From an uncultured bacterium (lineage in GTDB: Bacteria; Patescibacteriota; Gracilibacteria; Absconditabacterales; Absconditicoccaceae), in NCBI GenBank assembly GCA_903904875.1, contig CAIVEC010000026.1:1-45016 (forward strand): a DNA stretch of 45,016 bases, read 5' to 3'. Each line of letters opens with the position of its first letter. Position 1 is the stretch's first letter. Positions 1 through 9,120 of the stretch are shown piece by piece. Under the pieces are notes generated by a model, which worked only from the letters and a program-made list of their open reading frames with translations, was not told the DNA's origin and ran no database searches. Position numbers and translations under genes: made by a program.

Positions 1-552
1 TGGATATTATTAATTCTGGCTGTTTTCCTGGTAGCTGTCGGAATAATCTTGTCAATTACCAGCTTACTAGTGGTAGCAGGTATATTGTTTGTTATAAACC
101 TCTCTTTGTTCCTGTGGATACGTACGATTACAAAATTCAAGCTACAAAAGAATTCACAAGTAAAAGAACAACAAGTAGTATCAGAAAAAATCTCACCCCA
201 TGAAGAGGTATACAAATTTGATAAAGAATTACCTGGAACGGGGAATATCTTAAAATTTGATAACGAACTCATTCACATTAGCTTTAAATCAAAAAGCGAA
301 AACTACGTGTATAGTTGTCAAATAAGAGATATATCTGACTGGTCGTTTATTGAAGAAGGAAATGTAATTCTTCAAATAGATATATCACAAATGCCAGTCA
401 GCGAAAACATTATCAGTAATATGCGATGGTTAAAAAAAATTCCATTCAAAACGAATTTTGAAGATGTTACTTGGGATAAAAAATATCAAGATAAAAGATT
501 TCGAGTGAAAATTTTTGAAAAAAAAATATCTCAGGAAAAGAAAACAGCATAA
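1..552 (+). CDS. membrane protein, 5'-truncated, unknown function
   Basis: The reading frame is open from the first base, so the true start lies upstream of the window. The visible part starts with two adjacent hydrophobic helices (about residues 1-15 and 17-42), then a charged linker and a soluble tail of about 130 residues with no motif I recognise. The frame ends in TAA just before a strong hairpin terminator. The topology suggests a membrane hairpin with a cytoplasmic domain. I do not recognise the family. The internal TTG-start reading beginning at base 49 is unlikely because it would cut off the first helix. Confidence 0.75.
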   Translation, partial: WILLILAVFLVAVGIILSITSLLVVAGILFVINLSLFLWIRTITKFKLQKNSQVKEQQVVSEKISPHEEVYKFDKELPGTGNILKFDNELIHISFKSKSENYVYSCQIRDISDWSFIEEGNVILQIDISQMPVSENIISNMRWLKKIPFKTNFEDVTWDKKYQDKRFRVKIFEKKISQEKKTA

Positions 553-555
553 GCA

Positions 556-585
556 AGGTCTCTCGATATTCGAGGACCTTTTTTT
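556..585. terminator. rho-independent terminator, possibly bidirectional
   Basis: AGGTC-T-CTCGA pairs with TCGAG-G-ACCT around a 3-nt loop and is followed by seven T. It sits between the membrane protein on the plus strand and the convergent pth, whose TAA stop falls in the T-run. Confidence 0.85.
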
Positions 586-1117
586 ATTTCTCTAGAAATT
601 CTCATATTTGTTTTTCTATCTCATCCATCTTATCATCAATGAGATTTTTTTCTTCTTTTTTGAAAGGGTGGAGGACATAATCAGCGACATCCTCTTGATG
701 AGCAGGTCTATCAATACCGATTCTGAGTCTCCAAAAGTCTTTGGTTCATATCTTTTCTATGATATTTTTTAATCAGTTATGACCTGCACTACTTCATCAT
801 AATTTCAACTGAACTTTACCGACGAGTAAATCAATATCGTCATGGATGACGAGAATATCTTTCTGCTCTATCTTATAAAAATTTGCTACCATGCTCAATG
901 CTCATCACGAACGATTCATAAATTCCATAGGCTTCAAAAAGATTATTTTCTGACCATCAATATTCGATTCAAACATTTCTCATTTCCGTGTATTCTTATA
1001 TTCCCGTTTGCCTAATTTTTCACGATCGACAAAATCATCCACAACCATGAATCAGATATTGTGTCTCGTTTTTTCGTATTCTTTACCTGGATTACCAAGT
1101 CAGACAATAAGTTTCAT
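584..1117 (-). CDS. pth: peptidyl-tRNA hydrolase
   Basis: This enzyme cleaves the ester bond of peptidyl-tRNAs that drop off the ribosome and recycles the tRNA. The 177-residue protein has the family length and opens with MKLIVGLGNPG. Catalytic residues are visible: Asn9 in GNPG, His19 in RHNIG, and Asp in HDDIDL near residue 90; FMNRSG and GHNGLK also match the family. Gly6 and Gly21 are encoded by TGA, so the standard code leaves no usable frame. It lies 18 bp downstream of infB on the same strand, so the two are probably co-transcribed. Three residues past the last conserved helix the frame reads through another TGA and ends at TAA inside the terminator. Confidence 0.95.
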
Positions 1118-1135
1118 AGCTATATAAGAAAATAA

Positions 1136-3535
1136 TTAATCGATAATATCCTGCATTTCAAAGAATTCTATGATATCTCAGATTTCTATTCTTTTTCCTG
1201 TCGTCACTTTGATCCCGCATTCATCTCATTCACCGACCTCTTTGACTTCATCCTTGTTCTTGTGAAGAGAAACTACATGACCGGTACAGAGGATATCTTC
1301 GCCTCTCATGACCGTAAATTTCGGTTTGCCATGAAGTTTTCCGAAAATGACTCTTCCTCAGATAGTCATATCCTTGTTTTTGGTAAAGAAGACTCCAAGT
1401 ACTTCAACCTTTGCAAACATTACTTCATGTTGTTCTATTTCCACCATTCCGAGAAGCAATTTATTTAAGTAATCAGTAAGTTCGTAGATGATATCAAAAT
1501 TTTTCATCTCTATCTTCATCGCATCAGCCTTCTTTTTGAGCATGGCGTTCATGGAAATGTTGAATCCCAAAAGCAATGCGCCCGATGCCTGAGCCAATGA
1601 AAGATCAGAATCAGAGAAATATCCTACATTCGCTTGGATGATTTTTATCGTCACATTTTTCGGTAACTGGATTCCGTTGACTGCTTGCTGGAGCGCTTCT
1701 AAACTACTTGAACCATCAGATTTCAAAATAAGCTTAAGTTCTGCTCCGAAAGTACCAGATTGTAATTGTGAGATGAATTGTTTAACCACTGACTCGCCAG
1801 AATTATTGCTGACTTGTTCTTGGATAAGCGATATTTTTTCTTGCGCTTCTTTTTCGTTCTTCACTACTTCAACGATACGTCCCGGTTCCGGCAAATGCGT
1901 GATACCAAGGACCTGCACAGGTTCTCATCACGTAGCGGAAGTTATGCTTTGTCATTTTCGGTTCTGCATTCTTCTGATTTTTCCTGTAGTATTGTAGGCA
2001 ACGATGATATCTCAGATTTTAAGCGTTCATGTCATGACGATGATAGTGGAAACTACTCCTTGTTTAGGATCGGTGTGTGCATCAACAACGACTCCCACGG
2101 CAGATCTCTTAGGATTATATTTCAAATCAAGCATTTCCGCTTGGAGAAGAACAGCTTCGAGAAGCTCCGGTATTCATTGTCCTGTCTTGGACGAGATACC
2201 TATCATAGGGACGTCACCTCACCGATCTTCTGGAGTGAGTCCATGTTTAGCGAGATCTTGTTTGATCTGCTCGATATTTTTTCCTGGTTTATCGATCTTG
2301 GTGATGGCGACGATAATAGGCACACCGGATTCTTTAGCATGTCAGATAGATTCTATCGTCTGTGGCATCACGCTATCGTCAGCGGCCACAACGATGATAG
2401 CTATATTCGTAAGTTTCGCTCATCTGGCTCTCAGACTGGTAAACAATTCATGTCCTGGTGTATCTATGAAACATATCTTTTTGCCATTATAGTCTACGAC
2501 AGAAGCTCAGATGGATTGAGTAATCCCTCCTGCTTCGCCTTCAGCGACAGAGGTCTTTCTGAGGTAATCAAGCAATGACGTCTTTCCATGATCCACGTGT
2601 CCCATAACGGTGACAATAGGTGACCTAGGAAGTAAGTGTTCAGCATCTTTATCCATATCAAGTATCGCTTGCAAATCTCCGCTCATGAATGTCTGAACAT
2701 CGACTTTATTATCATGTTTTTTGACGATAACACCAAATTCTGACGCAATCAATGCTGCAGTATCGAAATCCAGTGAAGCAGTGACAGAAGTCATGATCTT
2801 ATTTTGGATCAATTTTTTCATAAGTTCCGGCAATGGCACTCCCATCTTTTCAGAAAACTCCTTTACGGTAATTTTGTCATTGATATATATCTCGATTTTT
2901 TTGACTAAATTCGCTGAAGTAGTAGCTGCCTTATGTATTCTTGGTGCAACCTTAACTGGCTGTACAGCCGGTTTAGCTTGCTGGAATGGCGGTTTATTAT
3001 GCTGGAATCACGGCTTATTGAAGGGTCTATGCTGCTGATCGCCTCTTTGTGGCGGCCTCGTTGCAGGTCAGGCAGGTCTGAATGGTTTAGATCATTGATA
3101 TCCGGTCCTTGCAGGGAATTGTTTGTCACCGCGTTGAGGAGCAGCATTTCTCGGTCTGCTTGGCCTACTGACAAAAGAATCATCTCTTCTTCCGACTATA
3201 TGAGGTGCTGTACGTTCAACTTTATCAAACGAGAATGTCGCACGTCTAGGTTTTTCAAGGACAATACTTTCTTGCTGTTCTTCTTCCATACGTTTTTCTT
3301 CCTCTTTTTGCTTAGTTGCCTTATCTTCTTTTTTGAATCCCAATCATGACAAAAACCCGCCTCATCACCCTAAAAGCTCATCAGCTTTGAGTACTTTGGC
3401 GCTTGTGTCTTTTTCCTTAACTGGAGAAATCTTATCTTCTTTTATTTTGGAAGAAGTTTTAGCCTTTGGAGCTGTTTTTACGGAAGTCTTTTTAGCTGCT
3501 GGTTTCGCTGCTGACTTAACTGGTGTCTTTGGCAT
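1136..3535 (-). CDS. infB: translation initiation factor IF-2
   Basis: IF-2 is the GTPase that brings initiator fMet-tRNA to the 30S subunit and drives subunit joining. The protein has 799 residues. An N-terminal Lys/Ala/Pro- and Gln/Arg-rich linker of about 220 residues is followed by an IF2_N helix bundle ([13 protein letters not shown]). The G domain starts near residue 305 with G1 GHVDHGKT; G3 is in DTPGHE and G4 is TKID. Beta-barrel domain II, domain III ([19 protein letters not shown] region) and the C-terminal fMet-tRNA-binding barrel follow. A run of consecutive glycines near residue 50 mixes GGN and TGA codons. The start ATG lacks an obvious Shine-Dalgarno. pth follows 18 bp downstream. 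Confidence 0.96.
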
Positions 3536-3839
3536 ATATGAAAAATAACATAAAAATGTGCGAATATACTACATTTATAGACTGCAATATCAAGACTAAA
3601 CAACTTAATAACAACCTTTTTTATTTTAATTTTTTTAACAAATCCACCCTAACCCTCCTTTATCAAGGAGGGGATGTTTCTCCCTTGATAAAGGGAGATG
3701 AAGAGGGATTTGTTTGTATTTGTAAAATTTGCTTTTTTTCACATTTCTGGATATACTTATATAAGGACTAAACGCCTAAGCGAATAAACGACAAATGATC
3801 GCTTGAGCGTTTGAGCGTTTTATCATTCATTGTTCGGAA
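3536..3839. other. intergenic region upstream of infB and of the beta-roll protein
   Basis: This 304-bp gap separates the divergent infB and the beta-roll gene. It holds the 75-bp imperfect inverted repeat listed separately and, near 3775-3825, short direct repeats of the type GCTTGAGCGTTT and its partial complement AAACGCCTAAGC. I see no coding frame with support. Promoters for both genes should lie here, but none stands out clearly. Confidence 0.6.
3638..3712. repeat. imperfect inverted repeat, MITE/REP-like
   Basis: The two ends are exact complements (ACAAATCC ... GGATTTGT). Inside, CCTTTATCAAGG faces CCCTTGATAAAGGG, so the unit folds into a long interrupted hairpin of about 75 bp. Similar CCCTTGATAAAGGG hairpins are common as small dispersed repeats in many bacterial genomes. 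Only one copy is present in this window. Confidence 0.65.
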
Positions 3840-5276
3840 ATGTTCAGAGTTCATAGAGTTTGATCTAATAGTCTATCAGTAAGGAACCTTGTTCTCTTGT
3901 TTTTTACGATAGTCCTAGGATTCGCATCAGTGATTACTTTGGCACAGATAACTATCCCTTCAGTCATAGATAACGCACAGCAAATTATAGGCAGAGTGAC
4001 TATTACCCAAGACGGAACAGAAAACACACCAACATATCGAGATTTTAATAACGATGGTAATGGAGCTACATTCATCAGCGGTTTACAGAACGCATGAACA
4101 TTTTCATGAAAGGTTCTTTGAATAGATGATAATGGATATCTCGTTTATACATACAGCAGCAACCTAGTAACTTCATGAGGCGGAGGAATGGGATGAAGTT
4201 GAGATACCTATCGGACAGGAAATGGAAGTGATATCTGGAACACTAATACAAGTAACGTCGGCATCGGAACTTCTATAATGAGCGGTAAATTACACATCAC
4301 AAGTTCAGCTCAGACAGAATTATATCTGGAAGAGACTAACGCAGGAAATGCTGCGAACATCAATCTGAAAAATACAGTGAATACATGGATGCTCGGATGA
4401 TTTTCAGACAGATTTTATATTGGTAATAATAGTTTTGCTTTTCTCAATATCATGACATGAGGTAATGTCGGTATCGGAACTACAGGTCCCAAAGCCACAT
4501 TGCAAGTCGTAGGAAATTTTATAGCAGGGGAGTATAGTAACACAATAACTGGTACTGACTCTAGTATCTGATGATGAGATAGTAATCATTTATATGGTAG
4601 TTGATCATTTATCTGATGAGGACAAACTAATTCATTACAATGAGATAATTCAGTTATTGTGTGATGAGGAATAAAAAATCAGATAATAAACGGAAATAAT
4701 TCATTTATAGGTGGTGGATGATGATGATCAGCTACAACAAATGGAAATGTCATTAATTGAGCTGATTATTCTAGCATAGTATGAGGATATTCGAACAAAA
4801 TTTACAATACTCAGTATGGATTTATTTGAGGGGGAGAATCTAATAGTATAACATGACTATCAAACGATTCAGTCATTCCAGGATGAGAGAATAATAAAAT
4901 ACAAGATGCAACCAATAGTTTTGCAGCATGAATAAAAGCAAAAATCATTGGATATACATATACTTTTGTTCGAAATTCTGATGAAAACAATGATTTTCTT
5001 GCATGAAGGAATAATAGCTTTCTTATTAGTGTACCATTTGTATGAGGAGGTCAATCACCACAAGGATGAGTCGGTATCAATACAAATAATCCACAAGCAG
5101 CATTGGATGTCAGTGGAGATATTTTGTGACAGAGTATTTTGTGACAGAGTATAAGATTAACAAAAGATAACGCATGAACTTGATGTAATGCAGGAAATTT
5201 AGGACAAATTATTTTATCAGGAACAAGTTTTTATGGTTGTGCATGAGGAAGCGGTCGAAAACAATTAGATAACTAA
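3840..5276 (+). CDS. secreted glycine-rich beta-roll (YadA/hemagglutinin head-like) surface protein
   Basis: The 478-residue protein has an N-terminal hydrophobic segment (about residues 14-34, VLLFFTIVLGFASVITLA) that looks like a signal peptide or anchor. The middle carries degenerate repeats of the form NSFIGGG..N.I.G..S.I.GG, which resemble the left-handed beta-roll head repeats of trimeric adhesins. Two copies of a VGIGT(T/S) module with LHI or LQV, near residues 137 and 216, resemble phage-tail and autotransporter stalk repeats. About 35 glycines are written TGA by my count, so the standard code shatters the gene. The frame needs the upstream ATG to include the whole hydrophobic segment. 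Near the end a 15-bp unit is duplicated, giving ILGQS twice. Location at the cell surface is inferred; the partner or substrate is unknown. Confidence 0.85.
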
Positions 5277-5359
5277 ATCATATAAAAAAAATCTAAAAAA
5301 AAATCTGAAAAATATAGAAAATATTCTACCTTTCACTTTCTACTTTCTACCAATTGAGA

Positions 5360-5387
5360 TTGACTTTTAATAGCAAATCTATATACT
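5360..5387 (+). promoter_or_regulatory. sigma70-type promoter for the T9SS-domain gene
   Basis: TTGACT, a 16-bp spacer, then TATACT, 48 bp upstream of the ATG. The layout is the same as at 36074 and 40453, where it precedes genes that use UGA-Gly. The leader between promoter and ATG is very A-rich with no Shine-Dalgarno. Confidence 0.6.
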
Positions 5388-5434
5388 ATTTTTACTAAAA
5401 AAACAAAAATATAAATCTAAAAAAAATAAAAACC

Positions 5435-6982
5435 ATGAAAACAAAAATTCTTTTCTTTTTTTTGCTGATCTTTAGCATAAGTAGCTGGATATCAATAAGT
5501 TACGCAAGTGTACAACATGTATACTTAAATAACACAGGTACTACAGAATGGCATTATTTTTGTAGTGTGGATACAGTAATTGTTCATAAACCAAGTATTG
5601 CTATGAATTCTATTTATTGGGATCCACCAATTGGTCCTAATATATCTGGACAAGATTCAGTTATTGTAACTAGTACAAATACAGGAATATGGCATTTTTA
5701 TTCGGATGAAGTGGATAAATATATATATATATTCATTATTTCATCTCCACCTGTTGAACCTGCCTGTATGGCTAACGACACCAGTTTCTGTACATCTACG
5801 TTCAACCTTCCGTTGAACGCTCAGAACAATCTGCCTGGCGGACACGCTTCTACTTACTTATGGTCAACCGGTGCAACAACACAAACGATTACCGTAACCA
5901 CACCTGGAACCTACACCGTAACCATCACCAATGCTTGTGGAGTCGGTGTCTATGACATCAACGTGACCCAAGCGAATCCTAATGCTCCTCATCTTGGAGC
6001 AGATCAGGTATTTTGCTGGGGGAGCGGTTCAGTTCTGGATCCATTAAGTACAAATGTAGCATCGTATCAGTGGTCGACAGGAGCTACAACTCCTACGATT
6101 ACCGTGGATACTACCGGTACCTATTGGGTCTATCTGGTTGATAACAACGGCTGCAGTGGCAGAGACACAGTTCAGGTGACTACATTGGTTCCTATTGATG
6201 CACCAATCTGTTATGTTGAATTCGATACGCTGACCTGGAAGAATAATATTAACTGGACCATCAACTTGCCAGGCAACGCTGACTCGGTACGGATCTACAA
6301 AGAATACGGATTGAATTTTCTGCCCATAGGGACAGTTTCAAAAACAATCAATCATTTCTTGGACATTGCTTCTACGCCACAATCGCAAAGTTACAGATAC
6401 AAAATAGCTGTAATTGATACCTGCGGTAATGAATCTGAATTGTCATCGCCTCACAAAACCATCACATTGCTGAGCGTATATGATCAACCAAGCAATATCT
6501 ACACATTCAACTGGTCTTTTTATGAAGGGCTTGTTGTATCATATTATTACCTCAATGGTATTGATATATCCAACAATGTAACACAGATTGCTCAGGTAAA
6601 TTGGAACATTGATATGTACAATTACATCAGTCCTAATCCTGCCTTTGTAAAATATTACATCGGGTTTGAAACTCCCGATTGCAATGCAAAGACCAATGTG
6701 ATAGTCAAAAGTAATTGGGTGATTAAAGATTCATTGCTTACCAGTGTTCATGAAGTGGGAATCATTCCGTTCAGTATCTTTCCCAATCCAGCCAGTGACC
6801 AAGTAACATTACAAATTGATGCTACCGACTTTCAGGTGCAATTGCTTACCACGCTCGGACAGGTAGTCTTGTCTGAATACAATGTGAAAACATTGGACGT
6901 AAGTAGTTTATCCAAAGGTCTGTATATCATCCAAGTTACCGTTGCTGGTACGGTCAGTAAACAAAAGATTATTATCAATTAA
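5435..6982 (+). CDS. Bacteroidota-type secreted protein with type IX secretion (Por) C-terminal sorting domain
   Basis: The 515-residue protein starts with a clean signal peptide (hydrophobic core FFFLLIFSISSW, likely cleavage after residue 24-25). Two Ig/PKD-like repeats follow near residues 142 and 211, each with (L/Q)WSTGATT and PGTYTV or TGTYWV. Near residue 265 comes a fibronectin-like stretch. The last 75 residues match the T9SS type A sorting domain: FSIFPNPASDQV, a TTLGQVV-type strand, the LDVSSLSKGLYII motif, and KQKIIIN at the end. That domain is typical of Bacteroidota, which export such proteins through the Por machinery; no Por gene is visible here. All 28 glycines by my count use GGN and none uses TGA, unlike the neighbour just upstream. 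Recent transfer from a Bacteroidota is the simplest reading; a chimeric assembly is the alternative. Confidence 0.92.
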   Translation: MKTKILFFFLLIFSISSWISISYASVQHVYLNNTGTTEWHYFCSVDTVIVHKPSIAMNSIYWDPPIGPNISGQDSVIVTSTNTGIWHFYSDEVDKYIYIFIISSPPVEPACMANDTSFCTSTFNLPLNAQNNLPGGHASTYLWSTGATTQTITVTTPGTYTVTITNACGVGVYDINVTQANPNAPHLGADQVFCWGSGSVLDPLSTNVASYQWSTGATTPTITVDTTGTYWVYLVDNNGCSGRDTVQVTTLVPIDAPICYVEFDTLTWKNNINWTINLPGNADSVRIYKEYGLNFLPIGTVSKTINHFLDIASTPQSQSYRYKIAVIDTCGNESELSSPHKTITLLSVYDQPSNIYTFNWSFYEGLVVSYYYLNGIDISNNVTQIAQVNWNIDMYNYISPNPAFVKYYIGFETPDCNAKTNVIVKSNWVIKDSLLTSVHEVGIIPFSIFPNPASDQVTLQIDATDFQVQLLTTLGQVVLSEYNVKTLDVSSLSKGLYIIQVTVAGTVSKQKIIIN

Positions 6983-6985
6983 TAT

Positions 6986-7016
6986 GAATCCGGGAGTTTT
7001 TCTTCCGGATTTTTTT
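6986..7016 (+). terminator. rho-independent terminator
   Basis: AATCCGG and CCGGATT pair around a loop of about 11 nt and are followed by a run of T. It ends the T9SS-domain gene. Confidence 0.85.
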
Positions 7017-7119
7017 CGTTGCATTTTTTTTTATTTTCCATATTATATTGAGACGCATTGAAAATTTGAAATTTTTTTTTGAAAATTTTCAAACGTCGAA
7101 ATTATACCGACGACTTTAG

Positions 7120-8454
7120 ATGCTTAAATCTTCGAACAAAGTGAAGAAGTTTAAGATTTCTAAAGCAGTTCGGTGCACCTATACATCCAAGTTTTTTATA
7201 CTTTCACATTACAATGGAAAAAAAGTAAAAAAATGAGCGCATGCGAACTATGACATCCAGCTCACAATAACGCCTAAAGAATATGAAGACACCAAGCTTA
7301 TCATGCTTCAGGAGTTCCAGAAAGATTATGAAGCGCCAGGATTCAGGAAATGATCTGCACCGCTTGATATGGTTGAAAAGAACGTCAAACCGGAATATAT
7401 ATCTATCGGAGCATACGAAAAGTTGATTAATATCTGATTGCAGGAAATTTTGAAAGAGCAGCCGGATCTCAAATTGATAGGGGAGCCGTACGATCTCAAA
7501 CAGGAAAAGAAATGAGAAAATACCATCATCGATTTTAAATTGGATATCTTTCCGGAAGTGGAAGTGGTGAACAACGACCGAGAGAAACAGTCGGTGACTC
7601 CTATCGACAATACGGCTACCAAAGAAGAGATCGAAGGGACATTGATGAACATCAAAAAACAATATGCTGATTATCAAGACGCGGATAGCATCCAACTCGA
7701 TACCATTTCCAAGATCGCCCTCGAATATCTCGATAAGGAAGGGAAGGTGATCCATACAGGCCATACCTATATAGGCGAACAGGAATTCGCGGAGGATCCA
7801 TTTTTCCCTGCAACATTCATCAACAAGAAAAAAGACGAAGTGATAGAGCTTGCTCATGATGAAAAGAAACTTCCTGCAATCCTTCACAACAAAAAAAGCG
7901 ATGCTCAAGCAGAGAAGATCAAGCTCACTATCAAAGACATCAAAAAGATAGTGTTACCGGAGATGACGCCTGAGATGCTCAAAAAACTCTTCTGAGACGA
8001 TACGAAATTACAGAACCAAGAAGATCTAGTCGCCTATATCAAGGATTCTATCGAACATCAGAAATACGATCAGGAACTTATCAAAAAGATAGAAGGCGTA
8101 TTGCAGAATCTAAGAAACAAAGCTATGAAAGTAATAATCCCGCAGACATTGATCAACGAAGAACTCAAGTCAAGAATTCAGAATCTCGAACAAAGATTGG
8201 GCTGAAAAGAAAAGATGGATGCATATTTCAAGAACATGGGAGACGAGAAAGCGAAAGCGTTCTTTGAAGATATCACCAAAGCGGCTGAAGAAAGCTTGGA
8301 AAAATTCTTCATCCTGCAGAAATTCACGCAATTGCTCAATCTGGAAGTCGATCGGAACCAATCAGCGCACATGGCCGTAGAACAGAAACTCTACGATAAG
8401 CTGCTCAAAAGCGACGGTACGGAAAAGAAAACAAAGAAACCGCATGATCACTAA
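7120..8454 (+). CDS. tig: trigger factor (ribosome-associated chaperone, PPIase)
   Basis: Trigger factor binds nascent chains at the ribosome exit tunnel. The ribosome-docking signature GFRKG is present in YEAPGFRKGSAP, and LTITPKEYED upstream fits the first strand of the tail domain. The middle carries a short FKBP-like PPIase region, and the C-terminal half is the helical chaperone domain (HNKKSDAQAEKIKLTIKDI and onward). Length is near the family's 410-450. The start is uncertain. The frame is open back to ATG at 7120, giving 444 residues, but the added 30 residues do not look like trigger factor. The natural-looking start, ATG at 7214 reading ME-KKVKKG, is one A out of frame in an A7 run. 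The stop is followed at once by the IVS-like element. Confidence 0.88.
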
Positions 8455-8457
8455 ACT

Positions 8458-8873
8458 CAAGTGCTAAGTTTTAAGTTCTAAGTGCTAAATATATGATGAT
8501 AAAAGAAAAAAGTTTTGAATTTGCTTTGGATATGATAAAACTTTATAAAACATTAGTAAAAAATAATGAGTTTATTATTTCTAAACAACTATTAAAAAGC
8601 GCTACGAGCATATGAGCAAACGTAGAAGAAGCTTCAGCTGGTCAAACTAAAAAAGATTTTCATACTAAAATGACCATAGCATAAAAAGAAGCAAGAGAAA
8701 CTAGATATCGACTTCGTCTTTTGGACAAGAGTTCACTTGTTGATATATCTCTGAAAAAGTATTTGATTGAAATAGAAGAAATTATTAAGATTCTTACAAA
8801 AATAGTCAAAACCACTAACGAAAACATTAAAAAGAAAGATACTTAATACTTAGCATTTAGCACTTAGCATTTG
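8458..8873. mobile_element. IVS-like element: four-helix-bundle gene bracketed by long inverted repeats
   Basis: The 33-bp left arm (8458-8490, CAAGTGCTAAG...) and right arm (8841-8873) are reverse complements at about 25 of 33 positions. Six of the eight mismatches are transitions that would keep a G-U pair in RNA. Both arms are built from degenerate units like CTAAGTGCTAAAT. The arms abut the ends of the enclosed gene almost exactly. This layout recalls 23S rRNA intervening sequences, which carry the same protein family and are bracketed by a stem, but here it sits between protein genes. The tig stop lies 4 bp to the left. Confidence 0.55.
8493..8846 (+). pseudogene. four-helix bundle protein (23S rRNA IVS family), interrupted by TAA
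   Basis: The translation matches the small four-helix-bundle / IVS family: FAL-MIKLYK near the start, then SIGANVEEASAGQTKKDF, and KEARETRYRLRLL after it. Family length is about 115-120 residues, as here (117). Codon 64 (8682-8684) is TAA, directly before KEARET, where relatives have a sense codon. TAA is used as a true stop throughout this window, so the gene is probably broken; a sequencing error or TAA arising from TCA, AAA or TTA by one change is possible. The family's biochemical role is not established. Confidence 0.75.
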
Positions 8874-8877
8874 TTTT

Positions 8878-9075
8878 ATGTTCAGATTCCTTCAAGATCT
8901 TATAATCTATCCTTTCGATCCTCACAAGGAAACGAATAAGTTTGCTGGTTTTCTCAAAATGTCATTTAAAGACTATCCGGCTTTTCTCCGGATCAAACCG
9001 AATATCAGAAAGATCATAGCATTCCCGTTCATGATGCTCTATTATATTTTCAGAAGTAAAGAAAAGAAGAGCTAA
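8878..9075 (+). CDS. small hypothetical protein
   Basis: A 65-residue basic, aromatic protein (MFRFLQDLIIYPFDPHKE...) that ends with a hydrophobic stretch IIAFPFMMLYYIF and a lysine-rich tail. It could be a small peripheral or single-pass membrane protein. It begins 5 bp after the IVS-like element and ends just before a clear terminator, which supports its being a real gene. It may once have been the direct downstream partner of tig. I do not recognise the family. Confidence 0.6.
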   Translation: MFRFLQDLIIYPFDPHKETNKFAGFLKMSFKDYPAFLRIKPNIRKIIAFPFMMLYYIFRSKEKKS

Positions 9076-9097
9076 AACGCTCTTCCTTTAGTATATA

Positions 9098-9120
9098 AAT
9101 CCCCGAATGGGGATTTTTTT
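9098..9120 (+). terminator. rho-independent terminator
   Basis: AAATCCCC pairs with GGGGATTT around GAAT and is followed by seven T. It ends the tig-side transcript and abuts the stop of the convergent gene on the minus strand. Confidence 0.85.

Noticed and set aside
1638-2578. Long plus-strand frames (up to 254 codons)
   Set aside because: They lie opposite infB, whose minus-strand translation has all IF-2 motifs; the plus frames have no recognisable sequence.
3840-6982. Beta-roll gene and T9SS gene as one operon
   Set aside because: A separate promoter lies at 5360 and the two differ completely in glycine codon use.
7204-7908. Minus-strand frame of 234 codons
   Set aside because: It is the antisense shadow of the trigger factor gene, Phe/Arg-rich and without family features.
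8458-8873. CRISPR array or short tandem-repeat array at the CTAAGTGCTAAA units
   Set aside because: Units are degenerate, lack unique spacers of constant length, and bracket a gene as inverted arms.
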